Source: Zoogloeaceae bacterium G21618-S1
Lineage (GTDB): Bacteria > Pseudomonadota > Gammaproteobacteria > Burkholderiales > Rhodocyclaceae
Direction: 5' to 3'
Assembly: GCA_027214125.1 (NCBI GenBank)
Contig: JAPWHF010000007.1
Coordinates: forward strand, 62,001-126,000
DNA length: 64,000 nucleotides
The notes beneath the pieces are model-generated. The model was not told the DNA's origin. It saw nothing but the letters and a program-made list of their open reading frames with translations, and made no database searches. Positions 30,515-41,306 of this stretch are shown here, one piece after another. The position numbers and the translations under genes are program-made. The stretch's first letter is position 1. Each line of letters opens with the position of its first letter.

Positions 30515-32850
30515 AAATCGAGATCGACGGCAAGCAGCTTCAGGTGGCTGATGGCAGCACCGTGATGGATGCGGCCAATCTAGTGGGGGCATACATCCCG
30601 CACTTCTGTTACCACAAGAAACTGTCCATCGCCGCCAACTGCCGCATGTGCCTCGTTCAGGTCGAAAAGGCGCCGAAGCCGCTGCCCGCCTGTGCGACGC
30701 CGGTGACCAACGGCATGAAGGTCTGGACCAAGTCCGAAGCCGCCGTCAAGGCCCAGAAGGGCGTGATGGAGTTTCTCCTGATCAACCACCCGCTCGATTG
30801 CCCGATCTGCGATCAGGGCGGTGAGTGCCAGTTGCAGGATCTGGCGGTCGGTTACGGCGAGAGCAAGTCGCGCTATCAGGAAGAGAAGCGCGTCGTGTTC
30901 AACAAGAACCTCGGCCCGCTGGTGGCGACCGACATGACGCGGTGCATTCACTGCACCCGCTGTGTTCGCTTTACGCAGGAAATTGCCGGCTTGATGGAAC
31001 TTGGCCAGGCCTTCCGCGGTGAGCACTCCGAGATCATGCCCTTTGTTGAAAAGACCGTTGATTCCGAACTGTCGGGCAACATCATCGACCTGTGCCCGGT
31101 TGGCGCGCTGACCTCCAAACCGTTCCGTTTCGCCGCCCGCACCTGGGAGCTGGCCCGCCGCAAGTCGGTCAGCCCGCACGACTCGCTCGGTAGCAACCTG
31201 ATCGTTCAGGTGAAGCACGATGTGGTCAAGCGCGTGCTGCCGCTGGAGAACGAAGCCATCAACGAATGCTGGCTGTCGGACCGGGACCGTTTCTCTTACG
31301 AAGGCCTCAATTGCGCTTCTCGCCTGACCAAGCCGATGATTCGTCAGGGCGATAGCTGGCAGGAAACTGATTGGCAAACCGCACTGGAATTCGCGGCAAC
31401 TCGTCTCAAGGCCGTTGTGGCCGCCGCGGGGGCTGAAGAATTTGGCGCGCTGCTGGCATCCAACGCCACCGTTGAAGAGCTCTACCTCGCGCAGAAGCTG
31501 GTGCGCGGCCTGGGTAGCGACAACGTCGATTTCCGCCTGCGTCAGACCGACTTCTCGGCCGATGCCGTCAGCCAGGGCGCGCCGTGGCTTGGCATGCCGG
31601 TCGCTGAAGTCGCCGATCTGAATCGTTTGCTGGTGGTCGGAAGCTTTTTCCGCAAAGACCATCCGCTGCTCGCGCAGCGTGTGCGTCAGGCCGCCAAACG
31701 GGGCCTCAAGGTCGCGAGTATTCACCCGACGGCCGATGACTGGCTGTTGCCGGTGTCGGCGCGGATGCAACCCAAGCCCTCCGAAATGGTTGCTGCCTTG
31801 GCGGCGGTGCTCAAAGCCGTCGCTGATGCAGAAAGCAAAACCGTCGATGCCGCGTTGGCATCGCTTGTCCCAGCCGATATTCCGGCGGAGGCCAAGGCCA
31901 TTGCCGACATGCTGCTCAGTGGTCAAAAATCGGCAATCTGGCTGGGCAACTTCGCGATGCAGCACGCCCAGGCGGCGACGCTGCGTCGTATCGCTCAAGA
32001 AATCGCAACGCTGACCGGTGCCAGTTTTGGCGTGATCGGTGATGCCGCCAACAGTGTCGGTGGCTATCTCGCCGGTGCCGTTCCGGCCAAGGATGGCAAG
32101 AACGCTGCGGCAATGCTGAGTGAGTCGCTCAAGTCGTACGTGTTGCTCAACGTTGAGCCGTCACTGGATTCTGCCACCGGCGAGCGCGCACGCGCTGCCG
32201 TGGCAGGGGCCGATTTCGTCGTCAGCCTGACGGCCTTCAACAGCCCCGAGCTGCGCGCCATCAGTCATGTGATGCTGCCCGTGTCTCCCTTTACCGAAAC
32301 CTCCGGCACCTTTGTCAATTGCGAAGGGCGGGCCCAGAGTTTTGTGGCCGTTGCCAAGCCGCAAGGCGATGCGCGCCCGGCGTGGAAGGTCCTCCGGGTG
32401 ATGGGCAATCTGTTGTCACTGGATGGCTTTGACTACAACGATTCCGAAGCCGTACGTGCTGCGGTCCTCGATATCAACGCCTTCCCGGTCGCCAATCTGA
32501 ACAACGCGCTGGATGGTCTGACGGTGTCCGTGCCGGCACCGTCTTCCGGTATCGAGCGTGTGGCGGATGTGCCAATTTATGCAACCGATTCGATCGTCCG
32601 TCGTGCGCCCGCGCTTCAGCGCGCCCGCGACGCGGTAGCACCGGCGGCCTATTTGTCGGCGGCAACGATGGCGTCCCTTGGCTTGAATGCCGGCGATGCA
32701 GTTGAAGCGAAATCGGATCAGGGCAGCGCTCGATTGATCGCAACTGCTGACGATACGCTGGCCGACGGCTGCGTACGGATTGCATCGGCACATGAATCAA
32801 CGGCAGCGCTGGGCGGCTTGTCCGCTGTCGTGACCTTGGAGCGCGTTTGA
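30508..32850 (+). CDS. nuoG: NADH-quinone oxidoreductase subunit G
   Basis: A 780-residue subunit with several iron-sulfur clusters. The N-terminal 2Fe-2S domain has cysteines in HFCYHKK and [11 protein letters not shown]. Next come the His-Cys3 4Fe-4S site in [14 protein letters not shown] (near 95-108) and the [10 protein letters not shown] cluster near 150. The rest (about 220-780) is a molybdopterin-oxidoreductase-like domain that binds no cofactor in complex I. The downstream nuoH start overlaps its stop by one base. Confidence 0.97.
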   Translation: MLEIEIDGKQLQVADGSTVMDAANLVGAYIPHFCYHKKLSIAANCRMCLVQVEKAPKPLPACATPVTNGMKVWTKSEAAVKAQKGVMEFLLINHPLDCPICDQGGECQLQDLAVGYGESKSRYQEEKRVVFNKNLGPLVATDMTRCIHCTRCVRFTQEIAGLMELGQAFRGEHSEIMPFVEKTVDSELSGNIIDLCPVGALTSKPFRFAARTWELARRKSVSPHDSLGSNLIVQVKHDVVKRVLPLENEAINECWLSDRDRFSYEGLNCASRLTKPMIRQGDSWQETDWQTALEFAATRLKAVVAAAGAEEFGALLASNATVEELYLAQKLVRGLGSDNVDFRLRQTDFSADAVSQGAPWLGMPVAEVADLNRLLVVGSFFRKDHPLLAQRVRQAAKRGLKVASIHPTADDWLLPVSARMQPKPSEMVAALAAVLKAVADAESKTVDAALASLVPADIPAEAKAIADMLLSGQKSAIWLGNFAMQHAQAATLRRIAQEIATLTGASFGVIGDAANSVGGYLAGAVPAKDGKNAAAMLSESLKSYVLLNVEPSLDSATGERARAAVAGADFVVSLTAFNSPELRAISHVMLPVSPFTETSGTFVNCEGRAQSFVAVAKPQGDARPAWKVLRVMGNLLSLDGFDYNDSEAVRAAVLDINAFPVANLNNALDGLTVSVPAPSSGIERVADVPIYATDSIVRRAPALQRARDAVAPAAYLSAATMASLGLNAGDAVEAKSDQGSARLIATADDTLADGCVRIASAHESTAALGGLSAVVTLERV

Positions 32851-33899
32851 TGGAAGCCCTTCTCGAACCGATTGCCTCGTTGTTCGGCGCCGCCTGGCCG
32901 GCCGTGTGGACTCTCGCCAAGATCGTGGCGATCATCGCGCCGCTGATGATCGCGGTCGCGTATCTGACCTACTTCGAGCGCAAGATCATTGGCTACATGC
33001 AGGTGCGTATCGGCCCGAACCGGGTTGGACCACTGGGGCTGCTCCAACCGATCGCCGACGGCGTTAAGCTGCTGCTCAAGGAAGTGCTGGTTCCGAGCGC
33101 GACCAGCAAAGGACTGTTCATCATCGGTCCGATCCTTGCCATTGCGCCGTCGCTCGCGGCCTGGGCGGTGGTGCCGTTCTGGGACGGTGGTGTGCTGGCC
33201 GACGTCGATGCCGGTTTGCTGTTCATTCTGGCCATCACCTCGCTGGAAGTGTATGGCGTGATCATCGCTGGCTGGGCGTCGAACTCGAAGTACCCCTTCC
33301 TGGGCACGATGCGCGCCGCGGCGCAGATGGTGTCGTATGAGTTGGCGATGGGCTTTGCGCTGATTTGCGTGCTGATGATTTCGGCCTCGCTGAACCTGAC
33401 TGAAATCGTTCGGGTGCAGGGGCAGGGGCAGTTTGCCGAGATGGGCTTTGGCTTCCTGAGCTGGAACTGGTTGCCGCTGTTTCCGATGTTCGTGGTGTAT
33501 CTGATTTCCGGCATTGCCGAGACCAACCGCGCACCGTTTGACGTCGTCGAAGGCGAATCCGAGATCGTGGCGGGTCACATGGTCGAATACTCGGGCATGA
33601 CCTTCGCGCTGTTCTTCCTCGCCGAATACGCCAACATGTGGCTGGTCAGCATCCTGACCTCCATCCTGTTCCTTGGCGGCTGGCTGTCACCGGTCAGTTT
33701 CCTGCCCGATGGCTTCCATTGGCTGGCGATCAAGACGTCGATGGTGGTGTTTATGTTCCTCTGGGCGCGGGCGACATTCCCCCGTTTCCGTTATGACCAC
33801 ATCATGCGTCTTGGCTGGAAGGTATTCCTGCCAGTGACGATGTTCTGGGTCCTGGTTGTCGCAGTGTGGATCATGTCCCCGCTGTCGATCTGGAACTGA
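32850..33899 (+). CDS. nuoH: NADH-quinone oxidoreductase subunit H
   Basis: A 349-residue membrane subunit with eight to nine helices at the junction of the membrane and peripheral arms. The signature loops [20 protein letters not shown] (near 33-52) and [19 protein letters not shown] (near 225-243) are rich in charged residues that couple quinone reduction to proton transfer. The ATG at 32850 is used rather than a TTG one codon earlier. Confidence 0.98.
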   Translation: MEALLEPIASLFGAAWPAVWTLAKIVAIIAPLMIAVAYLTYFERKIIGYMQVRIGPNRVGPLGLLQPIADGVKLLLKEVLVPSATSKGLFIIGPILAIAPSLAAWAVVPFWDGGVLADVDAGLLFILAITSLEVYGVIIAGWASNSKYPFLGTMRAAAQMVSYELAMGFALICVLMISASLNLTEIVRVQGQGQFAEMGFGFLSWNWLPLFPMFVVYLISGIAETNRAPFDVVEGESEIVAGHMVEYSGMTFALFFLAEYANMWLVSILTSILFLGGWLSPVSFLPDGFHWLAIKTSMVVFMFLWARATFPRFRYDHIMRLGWKVFLPVTMFWVLVVAVWIMSPLSIWN

Positions 33900-33909
33900 G
33901 AGGCGAACG

Positions 33910-34395
33910 ATGGGTGCAAGAGATTATTTCGGTAGCCTTCTTCTGAAGGAATTGCTCAAGGGACTGGCCCTGACCGGGCGTCATTTCTTTGCGCGCAAGA
34001 TCACGGTGCAGTTCCCGGAAGAGAAGACGCCGCAAAGCCCGCGTTTCCGCGGTCTGCACGCGCTGCGTCGCTATCCGAACGGGGAAGAGCGCTGCATTGC
34101 CTGCAAGCTGTGCGAAGCGGTCTGCCCGGCGATGGCGATCACGATCGAGTCGGATCAGCGCGACGATGGTTCGCGCCGCACGACCCGTTACGACATTGAT
34201 CTGACCAAATGCATTTTCTGTGGTTTCTGCGAAGAAGCCTGTCCGGTGGACGCGGTCGTCGAAACGCGGGTGTTTGAGTATCACGGCGAGCAGCGCGGTG
34301 ATTTGTACTACACCAAGCAAATGTTGCTGGCCGTCGGTGATCGCAACGAAGCACAAATTGCCAAGGATCGCGAGACCGAGGCGAAGTACCGGTAA
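33910..34395 (+). CDS. nuoI: NADH-quinone oxidoreductase subunit I
   Basis: A 161-residue 2[4Fe-4S] ferredoxin-like subunit carrying clusters N6a and N6b. Both binding motifs are intact: [12 protein letters not shown] near residue 60 and [12 protein letters not shown] near 100. The N-terminal amphipathic helix ([20 protein letters not shown]) lies on the membrane. ATG at 33910; the frame is open upstream into nuoH. Confidence 0.98.
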   Translation: MGARDYFGSLLLKELLKGLALTGRHFFARKITVQFPEEKTPQSPRFRGLHALRRYPNGEERCIACKLCEAVCPAMAITIESDQRDDGSRRTTRYDIDLTKCIFCGFCEEACPVDAVVETRVFEYHGEQRGDLYYTKQMLLAVGDRNEAQIAKDRETEAKYR

Positions 34396-34441
34396 AAGCG
34401 CGTAAGGCGAGGCCACGATTGGCCTCCGGAGATACTCGAGC

Positions 34442-35044
34442 ATGGAATTCAAGACTTTCGTTTTTTACCTGCTGGCCACCGTGATGGTGTTCGCGGCCTT
34501 GCGCGTCGTTACCGTGCGCAACCCGGTTCAGGCGGCACTGTTTCTGGTGCTGACCTTTTTCAACGCCGCGGGTATCTGGTTGCTGCTGCAGGCCGAATTT
34601 CTCGCCATCACCCTGGTGATGGTGTACGTCGGCGCGGTCATGGTGCTGTTCCTGTTCGTGGTGATGATGCTCGATATCAATATCGATCGTCTGCGCGAGG
34701 GGTTCTGGAGTTACCTGCCGGTGGGCGCTGTTGTTGGCGTCATCATGCTGGCCGAAATGGTGCTGGTGCTGAGCGGTCCGTACTTCGGACTGGATGCCAT
34801 GCCGGCACCGCCTGCGGCGCAAGCCGGTTACAGCAACACGCGGGAACTGGGTCGGGTGCTTTATACCGATTACGTCTATCCGTTCGAGCTCGCATCGCTG
34901 GTGCTGCTGGTCGCCATGGTCGCGGCGGTGGCACTGACGCTGCGCAAGCGGACCGGTTCGCGCCACCTGGATCCGGCGCAACAGGTTGCCGTCAAGCGTG
35001 CCGATCGCATCGAACTGGTGTCGATGCCGTCGGAAAAAGAATAA
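34442..35044 (+). CDS. nuoJ: NADH-quinone oxidoreductase subunit J
   Basis: A 200-residue membrane subunit with five hydrophobic helices. The third helix, [20 protein letters not shown] (residues about 59-78), carries the pi-bulge region that couples movements to the proton channels. A hydrophilic C-terminal tail of about 35 residues follows the last helix. Confidence 0.95.
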   Translation: MEFKTFVFYLLATVMVFAALRVVTVRNPVQAALFLVLTFFNAAGIWLLLQAEFLAITLVMVYVGAVMVLFLFVVMMLDINIDRLREGFWSYLPVGAVVGVIMLAEMVLVLSGPYFGLDAMPAPPAAQAGYSNTRELGRVLYTDYVYPFELASLVLLVAMVAAVALTLRKRTGSRHLDPAQQVAVKRADRIELVSMPSEKE

Positions 35045-35078
35045 ACGAAGCGCGCGGGTCGCTTTCAGGGAGTCATTG

Positions 35079-35384
35079 ATGCTTTCGCTTTCGCACTACC
35101 TCATTCTGGGCGCAATCCTTTTTGCGATCAGTGTGGTCGGCATCTTCCTCAACCGGAAGAACCTCATCGTCCTGCTGATGGCGATCGAGTTGATGCTGCT
35201 TTCGGTGAATCTGAATTTTGTCGCGTTCTCCCACTACCTGGGAGATCTCGCGGGCCAGATCTTCGTGTTCTTCATCCTCACCGTGGCCGCTGCGGAAGCC
35301 GCAATCGGCCTGGCGATTCTCGTGGTGCTGTTCCGTAATTTGCGCACCATCCATGTGGATGATCTGGATAGCCTCAAGGGTTAA
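35079..35384 (+). CDS. nuoK: NADH-quinone oxidoreductase subunit K
   Basis: A 101-residue three-helix subunit of exactly the usual length. The two intramembrane glutamates needed for proton transfer lie in [16 protein letters not shown] (near 30-45) and [14 protein letters not shown] (near 68-81). The ATG at 35079 is 34 bases after nuoJ; codons upstream in frame overlap nuoJ and are not family-like. Confidence 0.98.
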   Translation: MLSLSHYLILGAILFAISVVGIFLNRKNLIVLLMAIELMLLSVNLNFVAFSHYLGDLAGQIFVFFILTVAAAEAAIGLAILVVLFRNLRTIHVDDLDSLKG

Positions 35385-35396
35385 GGAAGCGTCTCG

Positions 35397-37421
35397 ATGT
35401 CCGAAATGCAAAATCTCTATTTGGTCGTTCCGCTGGCACCGCTGGCGGGCGCGATTCTCGCCGGTCTGTTTGGCAAGGCGATTGGCCGCACCGGCGCGCA
35501 TGTCGCCACGATTCTCGGTGTGGCCGTCGCATTGTTCGCCTCGATCCTGATCTATCAGGACGTGCTGGCGGGCAATACCTTCAACGGCACGGTCTATACC
35601 TGGGCGACCAGTGGCAACCTGAGTCTGGAGGTCGGCTTCCTGATCGACGAGCTCACCGTGATGATGATGCTCGTGGTGACCTTTGTGTCGCTGATGGTGC
35701 ACCTCTATACGATCGGCTATATGCAGGAAGACCCGGGTTATCAGCGTTTCTTCAGCTACATCTCCTTGTTCACCTTCTCCATGCTGATGCTGGTGATGTC
35801 GAACAACTTCCTTCAACTGTTCTTCGGCTGGGAAGCTGTGGGTCTGGTGTCGTACCTGTTGATCGGCTTCTGGTACACCCGACCGACCGCGATTTTTGCC
35901 AACATGAAGGCCTTCCTGGTCAACCGCGTGGGTGACTTTGGTTTTCTGCTCGGCATTGGCTTGATTGCCGCCCACACGGGCAGCCTGGACTACGCCGAAG
36001 TGTTCTCACAGGCCGACGCGCTGGCCGGCAAAACGATCGAGCTCTTTCCGGGTGCGCCGTGGCTGTTGATCAGCGTGATCTGTATCTGCCTGTTCATTGG
36101 CGCGATGGGTAAATCGGCGCAAGTGCCGCTGCACGTGTGGCTGCCGGACTCGATGGAAGGTCCGACCCCGATCTCCGCACTGATTCACGCGGCAACCATG
36201 GTGACGGCAGGCATCTTCATGGTGGCGCGTATGTCGCCGCTGTTCGAGCTGTCCGAAACCGCGCTGTCCTTTGTCATCGTGATTGGCGCGACAACGGCCT
36301 TGTTCATGGGCTTCCTCGGCATCATCCAGAACGACATCAAGCGGGTCGTGGCTTACTCGACACTGTCCCAGTTGGGCTACATGACCGTCGCGCTAGGCGT
36401 GTCGGCATACTCTGCCGCGGTCTTTCACCTGATGACGCACGCTTTCTTCAAGGCGCTGCTGTTCCTCGGCGCGGGCTCGGTGATCATCGGCATGCATCAC
36501 GACCAGGACATGCGCAACATGGGTGGTCTGTGGAAGTACATGAAGATCACCTGGATCACCTCCTTGGTGGGTTCGCTGGCGCTGATCGGCTTCCCGTTCC
36601 TGTCGGGTTTCTACTCGAAGGATTCGATCATCGAGGCCGTGCATTTCTCGACCATTCCTGGTGCGGGCTATGCCTACTTCTGCGTGATCGCCGGCGTCTT
36701 CGTGACCGCGTTCTACTCCTTCCGCATGTACTTCCTGGTCTTCCATGGCAAGGAGCGCTTCGGTCAGGCACACCACGATCACCACGGCGATCATGACGAC
36801 GAAGAGCCTGCGGACGATCATCATCACGGTCTTGCACCGGGTCAAAAACCGCACGAGTCGCCGTGGGTTGTCACCGTACCGTTGATTTTGCTGGCCATCC
36901 CGTCGGTGTTTGTCGGCTTCTTCACGATCAAACCGATGCTGTTCGGGGAATGGTTCTCGCGGGCCATCCATGTTGGCGAATCACATGGCGCGCTGGAACA
37001 AGTCGCCGAGGAGTTCCACGGCGCGGTCGCCATGGCGATGCACGGCTTCACGACCTTGCCATTCTTCCTGGCGATGGCCGGCGTGGTGCTCGCCTGGTTC
37101 TTTTACCTCGTGAAGCCCGAGATTCCGGCGGCGATCATGCGGACCTTCAAGCCGCTGCATACGCTGCTCGAAAACAAGTATTACTTCGACAAATTCAACG
37201 AAGTCGTTTTCGCGGGTGGTTCGCGTCTGCTTGGGCAAGGCCTCTGGAAGGGGGGTGACCAGGGGGTGATTGATGGCCTGATCGTCAATGGCACCGCGCG
37301 GACGGTTAGTCTGGTCGCACAAGCGAGCCGCTTGCTGCAGTCGGGTCACATCTATATGTACGCCTTCTCGATGATCATCGGTTTGTGCGTCTTGCTGTCG
37401 CTGTGGTTCAGCGTTGTTTGA
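35397..37421 (+). CDS. nuoL: NADH-quinone oxidoreductase subunit L, with a His-rich loop
   Basis: A 674-residue antiporter-like subunit with some 14-16 helices and a C-terminal lateral helix. The channel core is seen in FFGWEAVGLVSYLLIGFWY (the key glutamate near residue 144) and HVWLPDSMEGPTPISALIHA (near 243-262). Between helices near residues 456-485 is an unusual hydrophilic loop with about ten His and many Asp (HHDHHGDHDDEEPADDHHHG). The loop faces an aqueous side and could bind metal, but no role is known. nuoM follows 69 bases later. Confidence 0.97.
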   Translation: MSEMQNLYLVVPLAPLAGAILAGLFGKAIGRTGAHVATILGVAVALFASILIYQDVLAGNTFNGTVYTWATSGNLSLEVGFLIDELTVMMMLVVTFVSLMVHLYTIGYMQEDPGYQRFFSYISLFTFSMLMLVMSNNFLQLFFGWEAVGLVSYLLIGFWYTRPTAIFANMKAFLVNRVGDFGFLLGIGLIAAHTGSLDYAEVFSQADALAGKTIELFPGAPWLLISVICICLFIGAMGKSAQVPLHVWLPDSMEGPTPISALIHAATMVTAGIFMVARMSPLFELSETALSFVIVIGATTALFMGFLGIIQNDIKRVVAYSTLSQLGYMTVALGVSAYSAAVFHLMTHAFFKALLFLGAGSVIIGMHHDQDMRNMGGLWKYMKITWITSLVGSLALIGFPFLSGFYSKDSIIEAVHFSTIPGAGYAYFCVIAGVFVTAFYSFRMYFLVFHGKERFGQAHHDHHGDHDDEEPADDHHHGLAPGQKPHESPWVVTVPLILLAIPSVFVGFFTIKPMLFGEWFSRAIHVGESHGALEQVAEEFHGAVAMAMHGFTTLPFFLAMAGVVLAWFFYLVKPEIPAAIMRTFKPLHTLLENKYYFDKFNEVVFAGGSRLLGQGLWKGGDQGVIDGLIVNGTARTVSLVAQASRLLQSGHIYMYAFSMIIGLCVLLSLWFSVV

Positions 37422-37490
37422 TTGCGCCATGCCATACACGGTTACAACGAATGAAATGCGTCAAGCTGACGCCTTGAACGGATAGTTACG

Positions 37491-38969
37491 ATGACGGGTA
37501 TGCCTCTTCTCAGTCTCGCGATCTGGGTGCCGATCGTCGGCGGCCTGCTGGTACTTGCCACAGGTTCCGACCGAAACGCCCCCATGGCGCGATCAATGGC
37601 CTTGCTCACTTCGGTGATCGGCTTCCTCGTCACGATTCCGCTCTTTACCGGCTTCGACAACAGCACCAGTGCCATGCAGTTCGTGGAACTGGCGCGCTGG
37701 ATTCCGGCCTTCAATGTCCATTACTACCTCGGAGTAGACGGGCTGTCGGTGCTCTTCGTGCTGCTCAACAGCTTCGTCACCATTTTGGTGGTCGTTGCCG
37801 GCTGGGAAGTGATCAAGACCAAGGTCGCTCAGTACATGGCGGCCTTCCTGATCATGTCGGGCTTGCTCAACGGCATCTTCTCGTCGCTTGATGGTTTGCT
37901 GTTCTACGTGTTCTTCGAGGCTTCGCTGATCCCGTTGTACCTGATCATCGGCGTGTGGGGCGGTGCAAACCGGGTGTATGCCGCGTTCAAGTTCTTCCTC
38001 TACACGCTGGCCGGCTCCTTGTTGATGCTGGTGGCGCTGATTTACCTGTTCATGCAAAGCGGCAGCTTCAGCATTCTCGACTGGCATGAGCTGCCGATCG
38101 CCATGGGCGCGCAGAACCTGTTGTTCTGGGCCTTCCTGATTGCCTTTGCCGTCAAGGTGCCGATGTGGCCGGTGCATACCTGGTTGCCCGATGCCCACGT
38201 TGAGGCGCCCACGGGCGGCTCGGTGGTGCTGGCCGCCATTGCACTGAAACTCGGCGCTTACGGTTTCCTGCGTTTCACGTTGCCGATCGTGCCCGATGCC
38301 GCGCAAGCCATGGCGCCGATGATGATCGTGCTGTCGCTGATCGCGGTGGTGTATATCGGTTTTGTCGCGCTGGTTCAGGCGGACATGAAGAAACTGGTGG
38401 CGTATTCCTCCATCGCACACATGGGCTTCGTAACCCTCGGCTTCTTCATCTTCAACCCGCTGGGTGTCGAGGGCGCGCTGGTACAGATGATTTCGCACGG
38501 CTTTGTGTCCGGCGCGATGTTCCTGTGCATCGGGGTGCTCTACGACCGCATGCATTCGCGTCAGATTGCCGATTACGGCGGTGTGGTCAACACCATGCCC
38601 AAGTTCGCCGCCTTCTTCATGTTGTTCGCCATGGCCAATGCAGGCCTGCCGGGCACCAGCGGTTTTGTCGGCGAATTCATGGTGGTGCTCGGCGCAGTGC
38701 AATACAGCTTCTGGGTGGCTTTTGCTGCTGCGACAACCTTGATTCTGGGTGCCGCTTACACCTTGTGGATGTATAAGCGCGTGGTTTTTGGTGCCATTGG
38801 CAACGACAAGGTGGCCAAGCTTGAGGACATCAACGGACGTGAGTTTGCGTTCCTTGCCGTTCTCGCCATTTGTACCCTGATCATGGGTATCTATCCGCTG
38901 CCGGTGACCGAGGTGATGCACGCTTCGGTGAACGAACTCTTGCAACACGTTGCAACGAGCAAGCTTTGA
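37491..38969 (+). CDS. nuoM: NADH-quinone oxidoreductase subunit M
   Basis: A 492-residue antiporter-like subunit with 13-14 helices. The proton-channel glutamate lies in [20 protein letters not shown] (near residues 138-157), and the second signature is [20 protein letters not shown] (near 222-241). The helices that follow contain the lysines typical of the family. Length is standard. Confidence 0.98.
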   Translation: MTGMPLLSLAIWVPIVGGLLVLATGSDRNAPMARSMALLTSVIGFLVTIPLFTGFDNSTSAMQFVELARWIPAFNVHYYLGVDGLSVLFVLLNSFVTILVVVAGWEVIKTKVAQYMAAFLIMSGLLNGIFSSLDGLLFYVFFEASLIPLYLIIGVWGGANRVYAAFKFFLYTLAGSLLMLVALIYLFMQSGSFSILDWHELPIAMGAQNLLFWAFLIAFAVKVPMWPVHTWLPDAHVEAPTGGSVVLAAIALKLGAYGFLRFTLPIVPDAAQAMAPMMIVLSLIAVVYIGFVALVQADMKKLVAYSSIAHMGFVTLGFFIFNPLGVEGALVQMISHGFVSGAMFLCIGVLYDRMHSRQIADYGGVVNTMPKFAAFFMLFAMANAGLPGTSGFVGEFMVVLGAVQYSFWVAFAAATTLILGAAYTLWMYKRVVFGAIGNDKVAKLEDINGREFAFLAVLAICTLIMGIYPLPVTEVMHASVNELLQHVATSKL

Positions 38970-39006
38970 GCATCCAGCTGAACAAATTTACGGGATTGGT
39001 CCGACG

Positions 39007-40500
39007 ATGAACTTTGTAGTCCCTGACTTCGCCCCTGCCGCCACAGAGCTGTTTGTGGCCGGCATGTCGCTGGTGATCTTGCTGCTGACCGTGTTCATGC
39101 GCGAATCTGCGCGCAACATCGGTTATGTGTTGACGCAACTGACCCTGATCGTAGCCGCGCTACTGACCATTTTTACCATGGACGGGCAGGTGCGGATCAC
39201 TCTCAGCGACATGTATGTCGATGACCTGATGGGTGATGTGCTCAAGATCCTGATCTGCTTCTCGGTGATTACCGCGCTGATCTACGGTCGGGGCTATGCA
39301 GCCGACCGCGGTTTCGACAAACCGGAATATCACCTGCTGGCCTTGTTCTCGACGTTGGGCATGATGGTGATGGTCACGGCCAACCATTTCCTGTCCTTGT
39401 ACATCGGCCTCGAAATGCTCTCGCTGTCGCTCTACGGCCTGGTGGCTTTCGACCGCGATTCGGCGCGCTCGACCGAAGCGGCCATGAAGTATTTCATTCT
39501 CGGCGCGCTCGCCTCCGGCCTGCTGCTCTACGGCATGTCGATGGTGTATGGCGCAACGGGCAATCTGTCGCTGTCCGGCGTGGCCCAGGCCATCTACAAC
39601 CAGGCGGCCGTGTATGACGGCGTGTCCAGCAAGACCGTGCTGATGTTCGGTCTGGTGTTCATTGTCGCCGGTCTGGCCTTCAAGCTCGGCGTGGTGCCGT
39701 TCCACATGTGGGTGCCCGATGTCTATCACGGCGCGCCGACCTCGGTCACGCTCATGATTGGTACCGCGCCCAAACTGGCGGCCTTCGCCATGGCCATGCG
39801 CCTGCTGGTGGGGGGCTTGTTCGATCTGGCAGAGCATTGGCAGACCATGCTCATGCTGATGGCCATCGGCTCTCTCGTCCTCGGCAACATCGCGGCCATT
39901 GCGCAGACCAACCTCAAACGCATGCTGGCCTACTCGGGCATTTCCCACATGGGCTTCCTGCTGCTGGGCCTGCTCTCCGGCGTGGTCGAGGGCGACCGTT
40001 TCAATGCGCTCAACGCCTACACCTCGAGCATGTTCTACGCGATCGCCTATGTGGTGATGAGCCTGGCCTCCTTCGGCATCATCATCCTGCTGTCGCGTTC
40101 GGGCTTCGAAGCCGAGAACATCGACGACCTCAAAGGCCTCAACAAGCGCAGCTCGTGGTTTGCCGCGATGATGATGATCATCATGTTCTCCATGGCCGGC
40201 ATCCCGTTCTTTATCGGCTTCTTCGCCAAGTTGTCGGTGCTCCAGTCGCTGGTCGCGGCCGATATGGTGTGGTTGGCCGTGTTGGCGGTGATGATGTCGC
40301 TGGTCGGCGCTTTCTACTACCTGCGTGTGGTCAAGGTGATGTACTTCGACGAACCCGTCGATACCAGCCCGATCCACGCCGCACCCGATATTCGCGTGCT
40401 GCTGTCGGCCAACTGCCTGGCAATCGCCTTCCTGGGCTTGCTGCCGCAGCAGTTGATCGATCTGTGCCAGCTGGCACTGGTGGCGAGCTTCCAGGGCTGA
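39007..40500 (+). CDS. nuoN: NADH-quinone oxidoreductase subunit N
   Basis: A 497-residue antiporter-like subunit and the last gene of the operon. The signature [20 protein letters not shown] lies near residue 230-250, and [15 protein letters not shown] near 310. The ATG at 39007 gives [16 protein letters not shown]; the in-frame codons before it are the tail of nuoM read in another frame. A strong terminator follows within 60 bases. Confidence 0.97.
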   Translation: MNFVVPDFAPAATELFVAGMSLVILLLTVFMRESARNIGYVLTQLTLIVAALLTIFTMDGQVRITLSDMYVDDLMGDVLKILICFSVITALIYGRGYAADRGFDKPEYHLLALFSTLGMMVMVTANHFLSLYIGLEMLSLSLYGLVAFDRDSARSTEAAMKYFILGALASGLLLYGMSMVYGATGNLSLSGVAQAIYNQAAVYDGVSSKTVLMFGLVFIVAGLAFKLGVVPFHMWVPDVYHGAPTSVTLMIGTAPKLAAFAMAMRLLVGGLFDLAEHWQTMLMLMAIGSLVLGNIAAIAQTNLKRMLAYSGISHMGFLLLGLLSGVVEGDRFNALNAYTSSMFYAIAYVVMSLASFGIIILLSRSGFEAENIDDLKGLNKRSSWFAAMMMIIMFSMAGIPFFIGFFAKLSVLQSLVAADMVWLAVLAVMMSLVGAFYYLRVVKVMYFDEPVDTSPIHAAPDIRVLLSANCLAIAFLGLLPQQLIDLCQLALVASFQG

Positions 40501-40521
40501 CCGCCAACGTAATGAGACATC

Positions 40522-40557
40522 AACCGCACGGTCCGCAAGGGCCGTGCGGTTTTTATT
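40522..40557 (+). terminator. Rho-independent terminator of the nuo operon
   Basis: CCGCACGG (40524-40531) pairs with CCGTGCGG (40542-40549), the stem extends inward by another two or three pairs around GCAA, and TTTTTATTT follows. It lies just after nuoN and before the NUDIX gene. Confidence 0.93.
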
Positions 40558-40584
40558 TGGACGCCTGTCTTCCGGGAGGTTTGG

Positions 40585-41136
40585 ATGCTCATCCAGAATC
40601 AGGACAGCCTGACTGAAACCCAGCTCGACACCGAGCGCGTGTTCGACGGCATGCTGCTCAAGGTCGAACGTGACCATGTGCGCCTGCCCGACGGCAAGAC
40701 CGCGGTGCGCGAATACATCCGCCACCCCGGTGCGGTCGTCGTCATCGCCACGCTGCCCGATGGCCGGCTGATCCTCGAACGCCAGTTCCGCTACCCCCTG
40801 CGCCGCAGCTTCATCGAGCTACCCGCCGGCAAGATCGACCCGGGTGAAGACATCGAAGCCTGCGCCCGCCGCGAGCTGCGCGAGGAGGTCGGCTACGAGG
40901 CCACGCGCTGGACGCATCTGGGCACGCTACACCCCTGCATCGGCTACTCCGACGAGCGGATCGAGGTTTTCCTGGCGGAGGATCTCACCCATGTCGGCCA
41001 CCAGTGGGATGAAGGCGAGTTCCTCGAAGTGCTCTCACTGAGCCCGGCCGAGCTGGACGCCGCCGTGGCCAGCGGCGACGTCACCGACGGCAAGACGCTC
41101 TCAGCGCTATACATCGCCCGCGCGCACGGCATCTAG
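40585..41136 (+). CDS. NUDIX hydrolase, ADP-ribose pyrophosphatase type
   Basis: A 183-residue enzyme with a complete NUDIX box, G-x5-E-x7-REL-x-EE-x-G, seen in GKIDPGEDIEACARRELREE (residues about 82-101) followed by VGY. The preceding strand QFRYPLRRSFIELPAG is typical of the NudF/ADP-ribose pyrophosphatase group, which hydrolyses ADP-ribose to AMP and ribose-5-phosphate. A GGGAGG site precedes the ATG. It has its own promoter, presumably, since a terminator separates it from nuoN. Confidence 0.9.
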   Translation: MLIQNQDSLTETQLDTERVFDGMLLKVERDHVRLPDGKTAVREYIRHPGAVVVIATLPDGRLILERQFRYPLRRSFIELPAGKIDPGEDIEACARRELREEVGYEATRWTHLGTLHPCIGYSDERIEVFLAEDLTHVGHQWDEGEFLEVLSLSPAELDAAVASGDVTDGKTLSALYIARAHGI

Positions 41137-41156
41137 TGTTGTCGCGACTGCTGTAG

Positions 41157-41194
41157 GGCGGGTTTCAACCCGCCACGGTCGGCTGAAGCCGACC
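41157..41194. repeat. Twin hairpins, REP-like extragenic palindromes
   Basis: GGCGGGTT/AACCCGCC (41157-41164 and 41167-41174) and GGTCGGCT/AGCCGACC (41177-41184 and 41187-41194) are two perfect 8-bp stems with two-base loops, three bases apart, 20 bases after the NUDIX stop. There is no T-run, so they are not a classic terminator. They resemble the short extragenic palindromes repeated in many proteobacterial genomes. Confidence 0.6.
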
Positions 41195-41306
41195 CCATTC
41201 GGCAGGGAGACTTCGCTAGTACGGCAGCAGGCCGGGCAGGGCGCGCAGCCACGACGGTATGCAGCGGAGGACTGGCGCGGCTAAGCCGCATCGTCAGCCG
41301 AACTGA

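Noticed and set aside
39160-40725. 521-codon minus-strand frame across nuoN and the NUDIX gene
   Set aside because: It spans two proven genes and a terminator and is rich in His, Gln and Arg, as shadow frames here are.
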